NCBI RefSeq assembly: GCF_014202315.1
Contig: NZ_JACHGN010000034.1
Coordinates: 38,060-102,059, forward strand
DNA length: 64,000 nt
Reading direction: 5' to 3'
Origin: Thermocatellispora tengchongensis
Lineage (GTDB): Bacteria > Actinomycetota > Actinomycetes > Streptosporangiales > Streptosporangiaceae
Both the position numbers and the translations under genes were made by a program. Below are positions 61,757 to 64,000 of the stretch, piece by piece. Positions within the stretch are counted from its first letter, which is position 1; each line of letters opens with the position of its first letter. Below the pieces are notes generated by a model. It was not told the origin of the DNA. It searched no databases and worked only from the letters and a program-made list of their open reading frames with translations.

Positions 61757-62299
61757 TCAATGAGACGAAGAAAGATCTCGTTGGTCGCCGGGCCAGAGCC
61801 ACAGCGAGGGCTGTAGCTCCCGGTACTGCTCGGCGTAGTCCGGGTGCCAAGGGAACCGGCCATGGGGGTCAGGCCACACAACTTCCAGCACCGGAAACGG
61901 TGGACGCCGATAGAACGCGATCGCCTGCCCGAAGAACTCTCGATACCACCTCACGTCGACCTGCTTGAGGACCACAGGGTGCCGCGCGATGAGGTCGTGC
62001 CGCTCCTGCTCCGCTTCGACAGGCTCCCCCGTAGCGACACCGTCTCCGAGGCGGTTCAGCAGCTCGTGCATGAGATGGATGTCCAGGCCGAACATAGCCA
62101 GCTCAGGCGACCGGTAGGTGTGCCACAGGCCGACGGTGTAGGCGAAGCCGGGCCCCAGATCGTCCTCCGGAATCATCGTCACGCTCCAGCCGCGACTCCG
62201 GACGTGCTCGACGGTGTGCCGATCCATGGCGTCCCACTCATCGCGGTCCCCGTAGTCATGGCAGACGATGCAGCGACAACCCGGACCATCAGGAGACAT
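61757..62299 (-). CDS. DUF4262 protein
   Basis: A 180-residue protein of the DUF4262 family: TVEHVRSRGWSVTMIPEDDLGPGFAYTVGLWHTYRSPELAMFGL contains the conserved G-F-x-Y-T-V-G-L and the P-E-(L/I) region, and WYREFFGQAIAFYR and ILEVVWPD-like VLEVVWPDPHGRFPW follow. The N-terminus has CRCIVC, possibly metal-binding. Function of the family is unknown. No ribosome site precedes the ATG, so it may be leaderless. Confidence 0.82.
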   Translation of the reverse strand: MSPDGPGCRCIVCHDYGDRDEWDAMDRHTVEHVRSRGWSVTMIPEDDLGPGFAYTVGLWHTYRSPELAMFGLDIHLMHELLNRLGDGVATGEPVEAEQERHDLIARHPVVLKQVDVRWYREFFGQAIAFYRRPPFPVLEVVWPDPHGRFPWHPDYAEQYRELQPSLWLWPGDQRDLSSSH

Positions 62300-62833
62300 A
62301 GGCCGTAGCGTACGGGCTCCGCGATCAGCGAAGCAGCCGGACTACGACCTCTGCTACTGGCGATGTCCGACCTCGCCCCAAGATCGAAAGCTACTTTTCT
62401 TCTCGCTATCAAGGGCGAGCCTCGCGCGCTTGTCGGCCAGCCGGCCAGGCTGCGGCTCTTCGGCCGGTCCCGGCCGACGCCGCCTACGCGCTTGGGGGCC
62501 AACGATCGACCCGCAAACGATGCCAGGGCGTGCGTCTGTCCCGTGTACACCGATTGCAGGCGCAATTTGGGTTTGCGCCGAATATGGTTTTCGTTGCTCT
62601 TTAGTCCAGATGTCCTGATTTGAGACGGGATGTCTCTAGGATTACGAAGCTCGTCCCGGGTCCAATTGGCATCGCATAACGAGGGCGGCTATCGGATGTG
62701 GTTTGCTGTATGCAACGCGTACAGCAACAGCGCCTCACCGGTGACACCTCGCCGGTCTGGATCTACCGCCCGAGGCAGCCTCGCCCGTCGTCTACGACGC
62801 TCCTGACCTTCCCTCATTAACAGAAGTCAGGCG
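62300..62833. other. Intergenic region without recognisable gene
   Basis: 534 bp with lower G/C around 62570-62720 and no coding character on either strand. An 8-bp inverted repeat TTGCTGTA (62703-62710) / TACAGCAA (62720-62727) with a 9-bp spacer is the only structure seen. Confidence 0.5.
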
Positions 62834-63361
62834 TCAACGGGCTGAGCCCAACACAATCCGCATCCACGAGTAGCGAACTTCGTCGCCTCTCCAGCCGCCG
62901 GTGTATGTGTGCTCGGGCAGGTCGGACTGAATGACCTTGTGGACCTGGTAGATGCCGCCGACACAGATCAGCTCGTAGAAAACTGCCTGGCAGCAGCAGG
63001 TGTGGTCGATGACTCGATAAGGGCCGCGCGGCTGGTCCTGCCAATCCAGCCGTTTCCGGCTCCGTAGCGCGATACCCGGACAGTCCCCCTCTGGGAACTC
63101 CACCAGGTCACGTACCAGCCGACGCGGCCCTCCCTGCACCGCCGTCATCGCGCCGTCGCCCGGCCCGTCTGATCGTCCAGCGCGCCGCAACTCGTCCAAA
63201 GTCTCGGCGGCCACCGTCATGCAAGCGCCGGCCACGAGCCCGGCCCGGGTAAGCCGATGACCCCGCCGCGTTGCGTACCAGTCTCCCGGCCTGTCGTCCC
63301 CTCGGCTGCGCCAGATCGACCAGCCGGGGAAGCCCGCTACCAGGTCCTCAAGCTCCGTCAT
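62834..63361 (-). CDS. Hypothetical protein with N-terminal GFPGW-type domain and unusual C-terminus
   Basis: A 175-residue protein. The first 70 residues (LEDLVAGFPGWSIWRSRGDDRPGDWYATRRGHRL and a helix ETLDELRRAG) match a small domain often encoded beside compact GntR regulators in actinobacteria. The remaining 100 residues, including IDHTCCCQAVFYELICVGG and WRGDEVRYSWMRI, are not part of that domain as I know it and may be a fusion or a frame-joined second protein. Cys-rich CCC is notable. Divergent from the small GntR gene. Confidence 0.62.
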   Translation of the reverse strand: MTELEDLVAGFPGWSIWRSRGDDRPGDWYATRRGHRLTRAGLVAGACMTVAAETLDELRRAGRSDGPGDGAMTAVQGGPRRLVRDLVEFPEGDCPGIALRSRKRLDWQDQPRGPYRVIDHTCCCQAVFYELICVGGIYQVHKVIQSDLPEHTYTGGWRGDEVRYSWMRIVLGSAR

Positions 63362-63437
63362 GCCTCGCAGGCTACAGAGCCTGTCTATAGCTATGAGCTT
63401 CTATGCCTGCCCTGGAGCTACTACCTACAGTTGCCGA

Positions 63438-63689
63438 GTGATCGACTACGACCCGACGCGACCCAAGTGGGTGCAGATCTACGAGGTCGTACGCGCACGC
63501 ATCGAGTCGGGCGAGTACCCGCCCCGCTACCTCATCTCCGAGGTTCAGATGGAAGGCGAGTTCGGCGTCGCCCGTGTGACCATTCGCAAGGTGACCGCCA
63601 AGCTCCGCGAAGACGGCCTCATCGTCACCACCCCAGGCATGGGCTCCTTCGTGGCCCAGGACAAGAACGAGACCTCCGAGCAGGCATAA
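63438..63689 (+). CDS. Compact GntR-type DNA-binding protein
   Basis: An 83-residue protein consisting of little more than a GntR winged helix: WVQIYEVVRARIESGEYPPRYLISEVQMEGEFGVARVTIRKVTAKLREDGLIVTTPGMGSFVA. No effector domain follows. The GTG at 63438 has no ribosome site but a TACAGT box at 63426-63431, seven bases upstream, so a leaderless transcript is likely. Probably regulates itself and the divergent gene at 62834. Confidence 0.85.
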   Translation: MIDYDPTRPKWVQIYEVVRARIESGEYPPRYLISEVQMEGEFGVARVTIRKVTAKLREDGLIVTTPGMGSFVAQDKNETSEQA

Positions 63690-63718
63690 CCGCCCCCTGG
63701 AGGTCTCAGCAATCCCGG

Positions 63719-63868
63719 CTACTCCTCTGAAGAGGTCGTCAGCCCAGTCGGGCACCAGGCTGAAGGGTCACCTGCGTTGACACCGGTGCCGCCCAGCCCG
63801 CAGTAGCCGTTGGGGACTTTGTGAAGGTACTGCTGGTGGTAGCACTCGGTTTCACGCACCAATAGGCG
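63719..63868 (-). pseudogene. msrA: C-terminal remnant of peptide methionine sulfoxide reductase A
   Basis: The minus strand encodes [20 protein letters not shown] followed by GGTGV, the well-known MsrA C-terminal signature with the resolving Cys region, then an unrelated tail to a TAG (63719-63721). A TAG at 63869-63871 in the same frame closes it upstream, and no catalytic GCFW part is present in the window. The gene is truncated. Confidence 0.72.
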
Positions 63869-64000
63869 CTATTCCGTGTCCTTAGGGTGTCGAGGTGATG
63901 CGTAGGAGCAATGATCGAAATCTGTGGATCTGACGGGAAGGGGTGTACCTTTCCCGAATCATCTGATCATGGTTTCGAGATAGGCCGACGTTGCCGCGTC
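63869..64000. other. Window end, no gene recognised
   Basis: 132 bp of lower G/C sequence without a recognisable gene. A short imperfect dyad (GGGAAGGGG to CTTTCCC near 63936-63956) is present. It may be the edge of an element that truncated msrA. Confidence 0.4.

Noticed and set aside
62179..62623. Frames on both strands in the gap before 62834
   Set aside because: Mixed composition, no ribosome site, partly antisense to the DUF4262 gene.

Overview
The window is very GC-rich, with strong G/C third-position bias, many GTG/TTG starts and long chains of genes overlapping by 4 bp (ATGA/GTGA). NuoA, fused-type KorA plus KorB, a conservon-type sensor kinase with a DUF742 partner, a zinc-ribbon SCO7613-type membrane protein, a Ser/Thr kinase with a C-terminal membrane bundle and small SWIM and DUF4262 proteins all point to a filamentous actinobacterium. 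A member of the Streptosporangiales (Nonomuraea-like) is my inference; the genus is not proven by the sequence. I saw no rRNA, tRNA, CRISPR array or complete insertion sequence.

Region 1 (1-3.8 kb) is central redox metabolism: the 5' part of nuoA, then korAB (2-oxoglutarate:ferredoxin oxidoreductase), closed by a strong bidirectional hairpin terminator. Region 2 (3.8-35 kb) is one large surface-polysaccharide locus of the Wzx/Wzy type. A plus-strand operon (12.8-21.5 kb) holds an oxidoreductase, an NDP-sugar epimerase, two glycosyltransferases, two PLP sugar aminotransferases, a flippase and a PglD-like acyltransferase. It converges on a polymerase plus chain-length pair (21.5-24 kb). A ten-gene minus-strand operon (35.0 to 24.9 kb) starts with the polyprenyl-phosphate sugar transferase and rmlA-rmlB-rmlD and continues with an MFS carrier, a WecB/TagA transferase, an alpha/alpha-toroid protein, a GT2, a WbpD-like acetyltransferase and a beta-propeller protein. 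rmlC lies at the far left. Between rmlC and the plus operon sit a methyltransferase, two paralogous beta-helix lipoproteins, a GT2 and a secreted 1358-residue protein (dimethylformamidase-like domain, Ig-like domains, three DUF4082 copies). Together they look like a machine that makes dTDP-rhamnose and amino-uronic sugars, assembles and exports a repeat unit, and decorates or holds it at the surface.

Region 3 (35-58.7 kb) is a mosaic of small regulatory modules: GntR plus EamA exporter, ArsR opposite a hydrolase, HxlR opposite tandem imine-reductase-like genes, a DHFR-like reductase behind a large inverted repeat, MarR opposite a SnoaL-like protein, and MerR opposite a membrane protein. Almost every divergent gap holds a recognisable dyad. 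It also holds a repeat-filled kilobase without genes (37.25-38.32 kb), a PD-(D/E)XK-like Rpn-family protein, a two-gene incomplete conservon, a Ser/Thr kinase, a Nudix hydrolase and a beta-solenoid membrane protein.

Region 4 (58.7-64 kb) carries a secreted subtilisin and then what looks like a genomic scar: a 5'-truncated AraC regulator facing a 5'-truncated large serine recombinase, two coupled micro-ORFs, a DUF4262 protein, a small divergent GntR module, and the C-terminal remnant of msrA near the window end.
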